Shown piece by piece: positions 14,324 to 21,671 of a stretch of DNA of 23,321 nt. Position 1 is the first letter of the stretch, and every line of letters begins with the position of its first letter. The stretch spans positions 1-23,321 of the forward strand of contig CAIXPZ010000139.1 in assembly GCA_903921455.1 (NCBI GenBank), read 5' to 3'. The DNA is from an uncultured Verrucomicrobia subdivision 3 bacterium. Its GTDB lineage: Bacteria > Verrucomicrobiota > Verrucomicrobiae > Limisphaerales > UBA11358. The notes under the pieces were generated by a model that was not told the origin of the DNA, made no database searches, and worked only from the letters and a program-made list of their open reading frames with translations. A program made the translations under genes and the position numbers.

Positions 14324-16684
14324 TTATTGCCTCGCCAGCCGTTGCGCGGTTTTGACGAGCGTGAGAAATTCCGAGCGGTAACCTTCGGCATCCGTGCCTT
14401 TGGCAGATTCGGCCAGTTCAAGCACGCTGCCGTAAGTTGCATTGCCCGCGAATTCCGAACCGCGCAGCAGTATCCCGAACTCCGCCACCGCCGTCGCGAA
14501 TTTGAAATCGGTCGAGGCGCGCGTAAAACCCTTGCCGCTGTCGGTCACGGGAAATTCCAGCAGTCGGCTCTTGTCGCCATCGGGCTGTTTGTAGCGCAGC
14601 TTGAGCGTCAGCAGTTCCTTGCTGGAGTCGGCAACGTAGCGTTCCGGTTTTTCTTCCGCCGTCGGTTGATACTTCAAAGGGTCCACATTACCCGCCGGAA
14701 TTTTCCCGCCTGCCGGGACGATTTCATAAAGCGCGGTGACGGTGTGGCCCGCGCCGATTTCGCCGGCGTCTTTTTTGTCGTTGTTAAAATCTTCCTTCCG
14801 TAACATCCGCTTTTCGTAGCCGATGAGCCGATACGCGGCGACCTGCGCGGGATTGAATTCAACCTGTATCTTCACGTCCTTCGCAATCGTGACCAGCGTG
14901 CCGCTCATTTGATCAATCAAAACTTTCTGCGCTTCCTCGAGCGTGTCAAGGTAGGCGTAATTGCCGTTGCCCTTGTCGGCGAGCTTTTGCATCAGCGCGT
15001 CCTTGTAATTATCCGTGCCGACGCCGAGCGTGGTGAGAAAAACTCCGCTCTTCGCTTTGTCCTGAATGATTTTTACAAGCTGGCTTTGGTCGGTGATGCC
15101 GACGTTGAAATCGCCGTCGGTGCACAGCAGTACGCGGTTCACGCCGCCCTTGATGAAGTTTTCCTGCGCGACATCATATGCCGCTTGAATGCCCGCCGCG
15201 CCCGCCGTCGAACCACCCGCGCCGAGTTCATCAATTGCCTGGAGAATGATTTCCTTTTGCGCACAGGAAGTGGATTCGAGTTTCACACCCGCTGCGCCTG
15301 CGTAAATCACGATTGCCACGCGATCGTTCTCCGTCATTTTTTTCACGAGCTGGCGCAACGCCTGTTTGATGAGCGGCAATCGTTCCGCGGGTTGCATCGA
15401 ACCGGACACGTCAATCAGGAAGACGAAATTGCTCGCCGGCCGTTTGTCCTGCGCAATCTCGCGGCCCTTCAAACCGATGCGGACGAGACGATGGTCGGCA
15501 TTCCACGGACAACCGGCGATTTCGATGTTGGCCGCGAACGGATCGTTCCCGCGCGGTTGCGGATAATTATAGTGAAAATAATTAATCATTTCCTCAAGGC
15601 GCACGGCGGCGGGCGGCGGCAACTGTCCGGCCGTCAAAAAGCGGCGGACGTTTGCGTAGGACGCAGTGTCCACGTCAATCGAGAACGTCGAGAGCGGATG
15701 ATTCAGCGCTGTGAGAAAGGAGTTTTCAACCAGTCGCGGATAAGTCGCCGTGCCGGTTTGTCGGCTGTCCACCAGGCGGTAAAAATTCTTTTGCATCGGC
15801 GTATCAGCAAGCTCCAGCTCGGCTTTCTCATCTTTGACAACGGCAAGTTGGTTCGCAGATATTGCATCGGATGCAATGGTTCCATTGTGGAATGACTCGC
15901 TGATGCTGCCATCGGCAGTCAGCGCGGAAGCGCCTTTTTGAAAGCTGAAACCATTGACGCTTGAGATAACTTTCGAAGCGCGCATTTGAGTCTGTCGCAC
16001 ATCGTCCCGCCCGAAAGTCGCTCCGCCGGCATAGCTGTTAGCGCCGCCCATAGCCAAACCAGCGGGAGCACTTTGTGGTGCGGGTTGTTCTCTAGCCGCT
16101 GTGTCATAAGCCAACGTGCTATCACCTGCCGCCGGGGCTGATTTTACGGCGTCCAAATCAAATCCAAATTTACCATCCGCACGGGCGGGCGTGTTGACTG
16201 GTTTTGCCGCAAACATGACCGCCGCCGGCGGTGGAGCCACGACAGCTGGGGCAACTGGCTCGGGATTTTTCTGGAGCTGCGACTGTGAATTCAAAGCCAG
16301 ATGACGCGCCTTCGCTTTAGATTTCGCCAATGAAGGCAAGAGCATCACTACCATCACCGCAATGATGGCAACAACCGCCAGCGCCTCGACCAATCGGAAA
16401 CTCGGCAACCATTGCCACCAAACGGCTTTTCCTGCCGCGCGTTTTTCATCGCCGATTTTTTTGGCTATCGCCCGCGACTGTTCCGCTGTGAGCGCCGGAC
16501 ATTCCTCGCCCGCCAATTCCTTCTCCAGTTGCAAAGCCGTCTGCCGCACATCTTCCACCCAGCGTCGCGCATCGGCGTTCACGGCAAGGACTTTTTCCAC
16601 TTCACTGCGCTCAGCCGCATCGAGTTCGTTTAGCGCGTAGGCCGTCAGCTTGGCTTCGTCAAAATTTTCGAGATTCGTTTTCAT
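14324..16684 (-). CDS. Membrane-anchored von Willebrand factor A protein, YfbK-like, with anti-sigma-like N-terminus (786 aa)
   Basis: Residues 1-75 are helical and charged (FDEAKLTAYALNELDAAERS, then VEDVRQTALQLEKELA), like the N-terminal domain of anti-sigma factors, but without zinc-ligand Cys/His. One membrane segment follows (about 98-118). A long Ala/Pro/Ser-rich stretch runs to about 325. Then comes the YfbK N-terminal domain (PLSTFSIDVDTASYANVRRF from 330) and a VWA domain with the metal-ion-dependent adhesion site D425-x-S427-x-S429 (FLIDVSGSM). The C-terminal ~190 residues match the domain typical of YfbK-like proteins (DUF3520), with LKLRYKQPDG and an FAVAVAEFGILLRGS-like ending. 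The gene follows the ECF sigma gene by 12 bases. I infer that it senses a state at the membrane or periplasm and holds or releases that sigma factor. Confidence 0.9.
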   Translation of the reverse strand: MKTNLENFDEAKLTAYALNELDAAERSEVEKVLAVNADARRWVEDVRQTALQLEKELAGEECPALTAEQSRAIAKKIGDEKRAAGKAVWWQWLPSFRLVEALAVVAIIAVMVVMLLPSLAKSKAKARHLALNSQSQLQKNPEPVAPAVVAPPPAAVMFAAKPVNTPARADGKFGFDLDAVKSAPAAGDSTLAYDTAAREQPAPQSAPAGLAMGGANSYAGGATFGRDDVRQTQMRASKVISSVNGFSFQKGASALTADGSISESFHNGTIASDAISANQLAVVKDEKAELELADTPMQKNFYRLVDSRQTGTATYPRLVENSFLTALNHPLSTFSIDVDTASYANVRRFLTAGQLPPPAAVRLEEMINYFHYNYPQPRGNDPFAANIEIAGCPWNADHRLVRIGLKGREIAQDKRPASNFVFLIDVSGSMQPAERLPLIKQALRQLVKKMTENDRVAIVIYAGAAGVKLESTSCAQKEIILQAIDELGAGGSTAGAAGIQAAYDVAQENFIKGGVNRVLLCTDGDFNVGITDQSQLVKIIQDKAKSGVFLTTLGVGTDNYKDALMQKLADKGNGNYAYLDTLEEAQKVLIDQMSGTLVTIAKDVKIQVEFNPAQVAAYRLIGYEKRMLRKEDFNNDKKDAGEIGAGHTVTALYEIVPAGGKIPAGNVDPLKYQPTAEEKPERYVADSSKELLTLKLRYKQPDGDKSRLLEFPVTDSGKGFTRASTDFKFATAVAEFGILLRGSEFAGNATYGSVLELAESAKGTDAEGYRSEFLTLVKTAQRLARQ

Positions 16685-16696
16685 AACAGTTGAAAA

Positions 16697-17212
16697 TTAA
16701 ATGGCTCCTTCCGTCTCCGTCATTTGCTGCCGCAACGTTTTCAGCGCGGTGTGAATGAGAAAACCCACGTTCGTCACGGACAAATTCGTGACGCCCGCGA
16801 TTTCCTTGTAACTCAATCCGTTTTGGAATTTCAGCCGCACGACCTCCTGTTGGTTCGGCGGCAGATGTTTCAGGAATTTTTGCGCGCGGCCGGCGCTTTC
16901 GTTCTGTTCCGCCTGCGCGGCTGGCGAATGTTCGCGGCTCGCGCGGGTCGCCAGTTCAATGTCATCCAATGGTTTCATGCGGTGTTCCTTTCGTTGGATG
17001 TCGAGTGCGCGGTTGCGGCAAACCGTAAACAGCCATTGCGCCAGATGCCCTTCGAGCTGGGCCGGTTCCTCGGCACACAGCCGGAGAAATGTGTCCTGCA
17101 CCACGTCGCGGGCGCGGTCGAGGTCGCCCGTGATTTGCGTGGCGTAGCGCATTAGCGGCCCTTCATGCTCGCGTAATGCCATCCGGATCCACTCGGATTT
17201 ATCTTCGGTCAT
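16697..17212 (-). CDS. ECF-type RNA polymerase sigma factor (171 aa)
   Basis: The protein has region 2 (about residues 10-75: HEGPLMRYATQITGDLDRAR, DVVQDTFLRLCAEE, WLFTVCRNRALD) and region 4 (about 118-160) with a helix-turn-helix LSYKEIAGVTNLSVTNVGF. Region 3 is absent, as expected for ECF sigma factors. I place the start at the ATG at 17212, where the family N-terminus begins (MTEDKSEWIRMALREHE). The frame is open to 17395, but that extra stretch is translated intergenic repeat DNA (ATKISPLTG from the CCCCGTCAGGGG hairpin). No good Shine-Dalgarno sequence is present. The downstream membrane VWA protein is the probable anti-sigma partner. Target promoters are not evident within the window. 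Confidence 0.92.
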   Translation of the reverse strand: MTEDKSEWIRMALREHEGPLMRYATQITGDLDRARDVVQDTFLRLCAEEPAQLEGHLAQWLFTVCRNRALDIQRKEHRMKPLDDIELATRASREHSPAAQAEQNESAGRAQKFLKHLPPNQQEVVRLKFQNGLSYKEIAGVTNLSVTNVGFLIHTALKTLRQQMTETEGAI

Positions 17213-17319
17213 AATCGTTTCCCGTTGTTTGCCGTCGCGCGTCCATCCACAGAGACAACGGATGAACCAGACGTTTATTAGACGGGAAAGGAAGAAATTT
17301 TGCAGCCCATAAGAACTCA

Positions 17320-17464
17320 GCCCCGTCAGGGGCGAAATCTTTGTAGCAAAATGTTCCCACGAATTATCAAGTTCCACAGGACTGGAACACTCCAAGACGC
17401 TTCGCCCTCACTCGGTTTGTCGGTTTTCGCGCCAGCGTCTTGGACTGCGGTGGCCCTCCACCGC
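17320..17464. repeat. Cluster of small hairpins (REP-like) upstream of the sigma factor gene
   Basis: Four inverted repeats lie in this spacer. GCCCC/GGGGC at 17320-17333 has a GTCA loop. GTTCCA/TGGAAC is at 17371-17388. A perfect 10-bp pair TCCAAGACGC (17391-17400) and GCGTCTTGGA (17435-17444) has a 34-base loop. GCGGTGG/CCACCGC at 17447-17464 has a CCCT loop. From memory, words such as CCCCGTCAGGGGCGAAAT and GCGTCTTGGACTGCGG recur between genes in Verrucomicrobiota, but I could not search. Regulation of the sigma gene cannot be excluded. Confidence 0.6.
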
Positions 17465-17471
17465 TTTTACG

Positions 17472-18071
17472 TCACGGCGACAAGTTTTTGCGATGCGGCA
17501 GATGGTTCCACCACTTTTGGATCACACCCACAAAAATTGCGTCCAGCCGACTGCTGATGACCTCCACGAACGAACAACCGCGTTTAACCGCCACCCAGAA
17601 CGATGTTAGGAGCAGGACAATGAAAATCGTCTGGTTCTGCCAGCCATCCAGTTTCCATTGGCCTTTCCAAAACCAGATCGGGTGCCGGAACATTGGTTCA
17701 GAATAACAAATCGGCCAGAAATCCCCGATGGTTGGCCCGCGCGAACCGACCAGATCGCAGAGCAGATGCAGATGAAATATCAGCAGGCACAGCAACAAGA
17801 CTCGCCATCTTTGACGCGCAAAAAACATGAGCAAGAGCGAAACACAAATCGCCCCCGGCCAGCCATGCAGCAGGAGGTGATGATACGTTTGATAATAATA
17901 AAACGTGCATTCCTTGCCCGTAATCCATGAGCCGACGACATCGGCGACTACACCTAGTCCGTCGGCATCCGGCAAAACACCGGCCAGCGTCACCAATTTT
18001 CGGTCTCGCGTATTGTTGGTGGTTGCCGAAGCCACCAGCCAGCTGCCGATGAGATGGGTTAACGGGGACAT
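17472..18071 (-). CDS. YdjM-like inner-membrane metal-dependent hydrolase (199 aa)
   Basis: The protein begins MSPLTHLIGSWLVA, with the conserved N-terminal His, followed by LAGVLPDADGLG (Asp-rich), YHHLLLHG (about residues 63-70) and HLHLLCDLVGS (about 100-110). This His/Asp pattern, spread over several membrane segments, is that of the YdjM/LexA-regulated membrane-bound putative hydrolase family (PF04307). The activity of the family is not well established. Membrane segments can be seen near residues 75-90, 92-108 and 148-162. The last ~11 codons and the stop codon lie in a copy of a dispersed repeat (17476-17508), so the C-terminus WNHLPHRKNLSP is probably not ancestral. The gene is isolated from its neighbours by repeat-rich spacers. 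Confidence 0.75.
   Translation of the reverse strand: MSPLTHLIGSWLVASATTNNTRDRKLVTLAGVLPDADGLGVVADVVGSWITGKECTFYYYQTYHHLLLHGWPGAICVSLLLMFFARQRWRVLLLCLLIFHLHLLCDLVGSRGPTIGDFWPICYSEPMFRHPIWFWKGQWKLDGWQNQTIFIVLLLTSFWVAVKRGCSFVEVISSRLDAIFVGVIQKWWNHLPHRKNLSP
17476..17508. repeat. Dispersed ~33-bp repeat, copy 1 (end of the YdjM-like gene)
   Basis: Core sequence GCGATGCGGCAGATGGTT preceded by GGCGACAAGTTTTT. It differs from copy 3 (19905-19937) by single-base indels and a few substitutions. It supplies the final codons of the hydrolase gene. Confidence 0.7.
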
Positions 18072-18192
18072 GGATTTGCCATCACCCTATCCGGCGAAAC
18101 TAGGGATTCAAAGCGGAAGTTTTCATCGGTGCCGCCGGGGGACGGTTTCGGTGCGCCGGCCACCGGCTGGCGGAATTTTGCCCGTGTTACAT

Positions 18193-18616
18193 GAAAATTG
18201 CTAACGGGGAAAACCTAAAACCCCACGGGCAAAGACCATTTTCCCTTGGGCAAAATGGTTTTCCCCACGGGGAAACGTCATTTCCTAATGGGAAAAGGCT
18301 GCGCACTGATGGGGTTTTGAAGAATTCCCTTGGGCAAAGAGCTATTTTCCACAGGCAAACACCTTTTGCCCTTGGGCAAAGACCGTAACCCCATGGGGAA
18401 ACGTCATTCTCCCTTGGGCAAAATGGGTTTTCCCTTCGGCAAACGCCTTTTCCTAACGGGAAAACAGCGAAAACTCATCAGTGCGCGACGAAAACTCATC
18501 AGTTTCCGACGTTTTCCCATTAGGAAAACGTCAAACCCCGTAGGCAAACACAAAATTCCCATGGGAAAAATCTCTTTGCCCATGGGAAAAACCATTTTGC
18601 CCGTCAGGAAAAGCGG
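18193..18616. repeat. Array of ~20 tandem 21-bp quasi-palindromic units
   Basis: The typical unit is TTTTCCCNNNGGGCAAA plus about four spacer bases. The first G of the right half-site falls on an exact 21-base grid at 18206, 18227, 18248, 18269, 18290, 18311, 18332, 18353, 18374, 18395, 18416, 18437 and 18458. The grid continues through two variant units (18468-18488 and 18489-18509, CGAAAACTCATCAGT-type), then to about 18522, 18542, 18563, 18584 and 18605. Units are individually diverged, but their two arms stay complementary. Twenty-one bp is two helical turns, so all dyads would face the same side of DNA. No single reading frame is open through the array: stops occur at 18318-18320, 18386-18388 and elsewhere. 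It lies in a 724-base gene-free interval (18072-18795). Confidence 0.93.
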
Positions 18617-18758
18617 GAAATCCATGGATTCTGCCATAAAAGCCGATGAATTTGAAAATAGCCCGGCATTTATGTCTGGAGAACCGTTGGCAAAAGGCAA
18701 ACCGTCCTGGCGGAGGCAGAAGAACTAGTGGCTATCTTCCAAGAGGAATCGGAGTTAC

Positions 18759-18792
18759 GGCGCCAATTTATCGCGGTGCGGCAGAGAGTTGG
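18759..18792. repeat. Dispersed ~33-bp repeat, copy 2 (just after the fucosidase gene)
   Basis: GGCGCCAATTTATCGCGGTG followed by CGGCAGAGAGTTGG. It aligns with copy 3 with about five mismatches and no gaps. It ends three bases beyond the fucosidase stop codon on the minus strand. Confidence 0.65.
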
Positions 18793-18795
18793 AAG

Positions 18796-19836
18796 CTATT
18801 TCTCACCCTGCGCACGGCGCAAGTCACCGATTTCCTGGAGCCGTTTCACCGCGGCATCATCAATCCGCCCGGACCGGTCCGGTCCGACATCCAGCAGATA
18901 GTTGGCCTGGCGGTCGTTGCACTTCTTCAGCACGCCAACGATGTCCTCTGCGCTGCGGATGTGTGCGTCCACGCCGGGTTGCCAGAACCAGTTGCCGCAA
19001 TCCACGATGGTGTCGCACACCTCGGTGGGAATGGTATTGGTCACCGGCGGATAACCCTTTTCGTTTTTGTAGATCGGATATTCGTAACTGTAGATGTCCG
19101 TTTCGCTCAACTTGTGGGAGTTGTTGGCGATGACGAGACAGTTTGGCTGGAGCTGTATGATGAGCGCCTTGAGGTCAGCCCACTCTTTGGCCTTCAGTTT
19201 CACCCGATATTGATCGCACCAGATCAAATCCACCGGACCGTAGCGGGTGAGCAGTTCCGTGAATTGCTGCCGCATGAATCCCGCGTAGTCGCCCCGCGCT
19301 TCGGGCGGCATGCCGTGGAGCGACGGCTGGTTCGTGGGCAACGTGTTGCCAAAGCGATTGTCATAGTTTCCCGGGGCGCAATAATAAAAACCAACCTTGA
19401 TGCCGCGCGCCCGGAAGGCATCGACGAACTCGCGGACAACGTCACCCTGGCCCTGCTTGAAATTCTTGAAGGCGGTGATGTCGTGCGTGGTGACGGCACT
19501 ATCCCAGAGCGGATAGCCTTCGGTGTGCTTCACGGTGAGCACGGCGTATTTCATGCCGGCAGCCTTGGCCGCATCCGCCCATTGCCCGCAATCCAGATTG
19601 GTCGGCGCGAACGTCAGCGGATCCTCGTAACCGTTCGCCCATTCCTGGCCGTTGAACGTCGCGATGTTGAAGTGCAGGAACAATCCGAATTTCCAATTCA
19701 GGAATTCAGCTTGCGACTGCGTCCGCGCCTTGGCCGCATCGGGCGTCGTCGCTGATTTATCGGCGTCCTGCGCCAATCCCGCAGTGACAAGGCCCAACAA
19801 CAGTGCGCCGCTGAGCAAATTTTTTTTAGTGTTCAT
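18796..19836 (-). CDS. Secreted alpha-L-fucosidase-like glycoside hydrolase, family GH29 (346 aa)
   Basis: An N-terminal signal peptide (about residues 1-22, LLSGALLLGLVTAGLA then QD) directs export. The catalytic barrel shows the GH29 order: FGLFLHFNIATFNGQEW (50-66), MKYAVLTVKHTEGYPLWDS (95-113, with His104), KVGFYYCAPG (147-156) and GPVDLIWCDQ (200-209). In GH29 the nucleophile Asp sits in an LIWFDG-like strand, here Asp208. The protein is shorter than many bacterial GH29 enzymes (usually above 430 aa) because it lacks a C-terminal beta domain. It should remove fucose from plant, algal or host glycans outside the cytoplasm. It may act on related sugars, because GH29-like proteins vary. The start ATG at 19836 has no Shine-Dalgarno sequence. 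No sulfatase or transporter gene accompanies it here. Confidence 0.87.
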   Translation of the reverse strand: MNTKKNLLSGALLLGLVTAGLAQDADKSATTPDAAKARTQSQAEFLNWKFGLFLHFNIATFNGQEWANGYEDPLTFAPTNLDCGQWADAAKAAGMKYAVLTVKHTEGYPLWDSAVTTHDITAFKNFKQGQGDVVREFVDAFRARGIKVGFYYCAPGNYDNRFGNTLPTNQPSLHGMPPEARGDYAGFMRQQFTELLTRYGPVDLIWCDQYRVKLKAKEWADLKALIIQLQPNCLVIANNSHKLSETDIYSYEYPIYKNEKGYPPVTNTIPTEVCDTIVDCGNWFWQPGVDAHIRSAEDIVGVLKKCNDRQANYLLDVGPDRSGRIDDAAVKRLQEIGDLRRAQGEK

Positions 19837-19904
19837 AAAAAGAAAATGATTGAGCCGGGCAATAACGTGAGCATCACGCTAACGAGCGGGCGACCTGTCT
19901 TCAA

Positions 19905-19937
19905 GGCGACAGTTTTTCGCGGTGCGGCAGATGGTTG
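19905..19937. repeat. Dispersed ~33-bp repeat, copy 3 (spacer between two secreted-protein genes)
   Basis: GGCGACAGTTTTTCGCGGTG followed by CGGCAGATGGTTGG. It lies in the 206-base spacer 19837-20042, about 105 bases beyond the stop of the 540-aa gene. The spacer has a plus-strand open frame of 66 codons (19846-20046) that I do not accept as a gene. Confidence 0.7.
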
Positions 19938-20042
19938 GTGCATGGTGCCCGACCGGAAGGTCTTCCAGCGCACCAAGGCCGCGTCGCTGGTGTCTTCAAA
20001 CAGAAATTTCAGCGTCGGCGATTCGACGTGGCCGTCGCAGTC

Positions 20043-21665
20043 TTAATCGCCAGAGGTGCCAATTTTGTTAAAGCGGGCTTTGACGGGTGCGTTGGAGTAT
20101 GTGTCATGAGGATACGTCACAAAAAAGGAGCCAATGAAGGAATTGTTGGTATATTTTTTCCCATTAAGCCCTGTTAGATCCCACGCAAGATTGATCTCAC
20201 CTTTGGTGGTGCTACCGCAGATGTCGTTGATCAACCTGCCTTGGAGGTTTCGCACTTCGACACGGAATTTTGCAGAAGACTCTTTGAGTTTGGCATAAAG
20301 ATCGGCACCTTCATCTGTATACAATGTCGAGTCTTCGTTGAACCGACATGTATTGCTGGAATTGAAAGTCAAACTTGGTCCAATCAGATTGAACTGATCG
20401 CCATCCCAACCGTGAGCGAACATCAGCCGAGCGCGAAGTTCGTGTTTGCCGGGTGAATTCCAATTAATGTTCCACCATAGGCGAGTGTTTCCATTTGTAG
20501 CCTTTTCGGAATCTGAAAACGTGCACTCATTGAAACTTCCTTCCGTGCCGAAGAAACCAAGTTTGATATCGCCTCCCGGAAACGGACGGTCAGATTTGAA
20601 GGCATCGAAGGGAACAGGTAATTCAAACTCAACCACGCCCCATTCATCTGGGCCGGAAATCCACTTCAGAGTCATGAGTTGAGAAAGAGACAGACGATTG
20701 GTATTCAATGCAGTTTGTGTCTGAATCCAGCGGCTCAATGGAAGCTCATGAAATACGGGTTCGGGCTGATTGGAATCTGCGATGAAAGTGACTTCGGGAC
20801 TGGCAGGAGGAAACCCAAGGTCAATTACTTTGGTCTCGACTGGAAAATTGGTCCTGATAGCGGCTTGAGCGGGAAAAAGCGCCGCCATGTTGGTGAACAC
20901 GAGCGGTGGCCGGAGATTATATTTTAGGTCATCAATTGACAATTGAATCAGCAATTTATCAGGCAAATACAATTGAACATAGGCTGCGGGACCGTTCGTG
21001 GTTCTCCAGGTGACATCGTAGGTTGGAGCAAACATCCGTCGGGTTGGCTTTTTGCCGCTGCCCACATAGTTGAGGACTGGAGTTGAAGCGACGGTTAGCT
21101 GGCAATCACGATTCAAGGCTTTGACATCCACGGAAAGAGAGCCGAGCCACTGTGTTGCCAGTTGATAGGCAGCGTGGTTATCTACTTTTCTTTCGGGTAG
21201 AAGTTCGTCTTGCAAGCCGCGCCAGACTTCGTAGCTGTGATCAATTTCAACATGGTCAAGTTTGCCGCCCGATAGAACCCGATACGTGTAATTGGTGGTA
21301 GCAACGTAACCCATCATGCCTTGATTGTAATAGAATCCGAACGGGCTAGTCCGTGCGCCACTAACTCTTGATCTCGTGATAGGAAAATCCTCCTCCAAAT
21401 GAAGCGCCTGGGCCGCATGATTGGCTTCTTGAATCATCAAGCGAAATTCTTCCGCTTCAAACGCGTCACTACTGTAGAAATGCTCAATGAACTCAACGTT
21501 CCCATTGGTATCCACTGTCCGCGCAACGCCAGGTGGTAAGCCTCGGCCACGTTCTTTGGCATCGGCGACCCAGGACCAACTGGAGTTGGTTTGCCCGCTG
21601 GCAGAGGCGTTTGTAACCATCAACAAAATGTTGAGGAGCCAAACTATCCTCGAACCTGTTTTCAT
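20043..21665 (-). CDS. Secreted protein of unknown function with FlgD-like C-terminal domain (540 aa)
   Basis: I do not recognise the main part. A signal peptide is visible (residues 1-23, WLLNILLMVTNASA then SG). The mature protein is rich in Asn, Thr, Trp and aromatic residues, with beta-strand character throughout (FGFYYNQGMMGYVATTNYTY; APTYDVTWRTTNGPAAYVQL). Near the C-terminus (about 475-535) FRVEVRNLQGRLINDICGST, then INLAWDLTGLNGK, resembles the FlgD Ig-like fold found at the ends of secreted proteins in Bacteroidota and Verrucomicrobiota. The coding sequence is clearly AT-richer than its neighbours, which suggests recent transfer or relaxed selection. The gene starts 6 bases after the purL stop, so it may be read through from purL. 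It probably has an extracellular role, unknown in detail. Confidence 0.8.
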   Translation of the reverse strand: MKTGSRIVWLLNILLMVTNASASGQTNSSWSWVADAKERGRGLPPGVARTVDTNGNVEFIEHFYSSDAFEAEEFRLMIQEANHAAQALHLEEDFPITRSRVSGARTSPFGFYYNQGMMGYVATTNYTYRVLSGGKLDHVEIDHSYEVWRGLQDELLPERKVDNHAAYQLATQWLGSLSVDVKALNRDCQLTVASTPVLNYVGSGKKPTRRMFAPTYDVTWRTTNGPAAYVQLYLPDKLLIQLSIDDLKYNLRPPLVFTNMAALFPAQAAIRTNFPVETKVIDLGFPPASPEVTFIADSNQPEPVFHELPLSRWIQTQTALNTNRLSLSQLMTLKWISGPDEWGVVEFELPVPFDAFKSDRPFPGGDIKLGFFGTEGSFNECTFSDSEKATNGNTRLWWNINWNSPGKHELRARLMFAHGWDGDQFNLIGPSLTFNSSNTCRFNEDSTLYTDEGADLYAKLKESSAKFRVEVRNLQGRLINDICGSTTKGEINLAWDLTGLNGKKYTNNSFIGSFFVTYPHDTYSNAPVKARFNKIGTSGD

Positions 21666-21671
21666 AAAATC

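Noticed and set aside
17213..17395. N-terminal extension of the sigma factor from an upstream ATG
   Set aside because: The added 61 residues are translated intergenic repeat; the family N-terminus begins at the ATG at 17212.
17447..17468. Rho-independent terminator (GCGGTGG hairpin followed by TTTT) on the plus strand
   Set aside because: No plus-strand gene precedes it, and the T-tract is only four bases. On the minus strand, the direction of transcription here, the T-tract is on the wrong side.
18193..18616. CRISPR array
   Set aside because: There are no unique spacers: units abut on a 21-base grid, each unit is itself diverged, and no cas genes are near.
18191..18728. Open frames through the 21-bp array encoding Gly-Lys-rich heptapeptide repeats (MGKxxFP type) on both strands
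   Set aside because: The unit length of 21 is a multiple of three and the units are palindromic, so similar open frames arise on both strands automatically. No frame is open through the whole array, no signal or start context is present, and variation keeps arm pairing and not residues.
19846..20046. Plus-strand 66-codon open frame between the fucosidase and the 540-aa gene
   Set aside because: It contains a copy of the dispersed repeat, has no recognisable family and is the only plus-strand candidate in the window.
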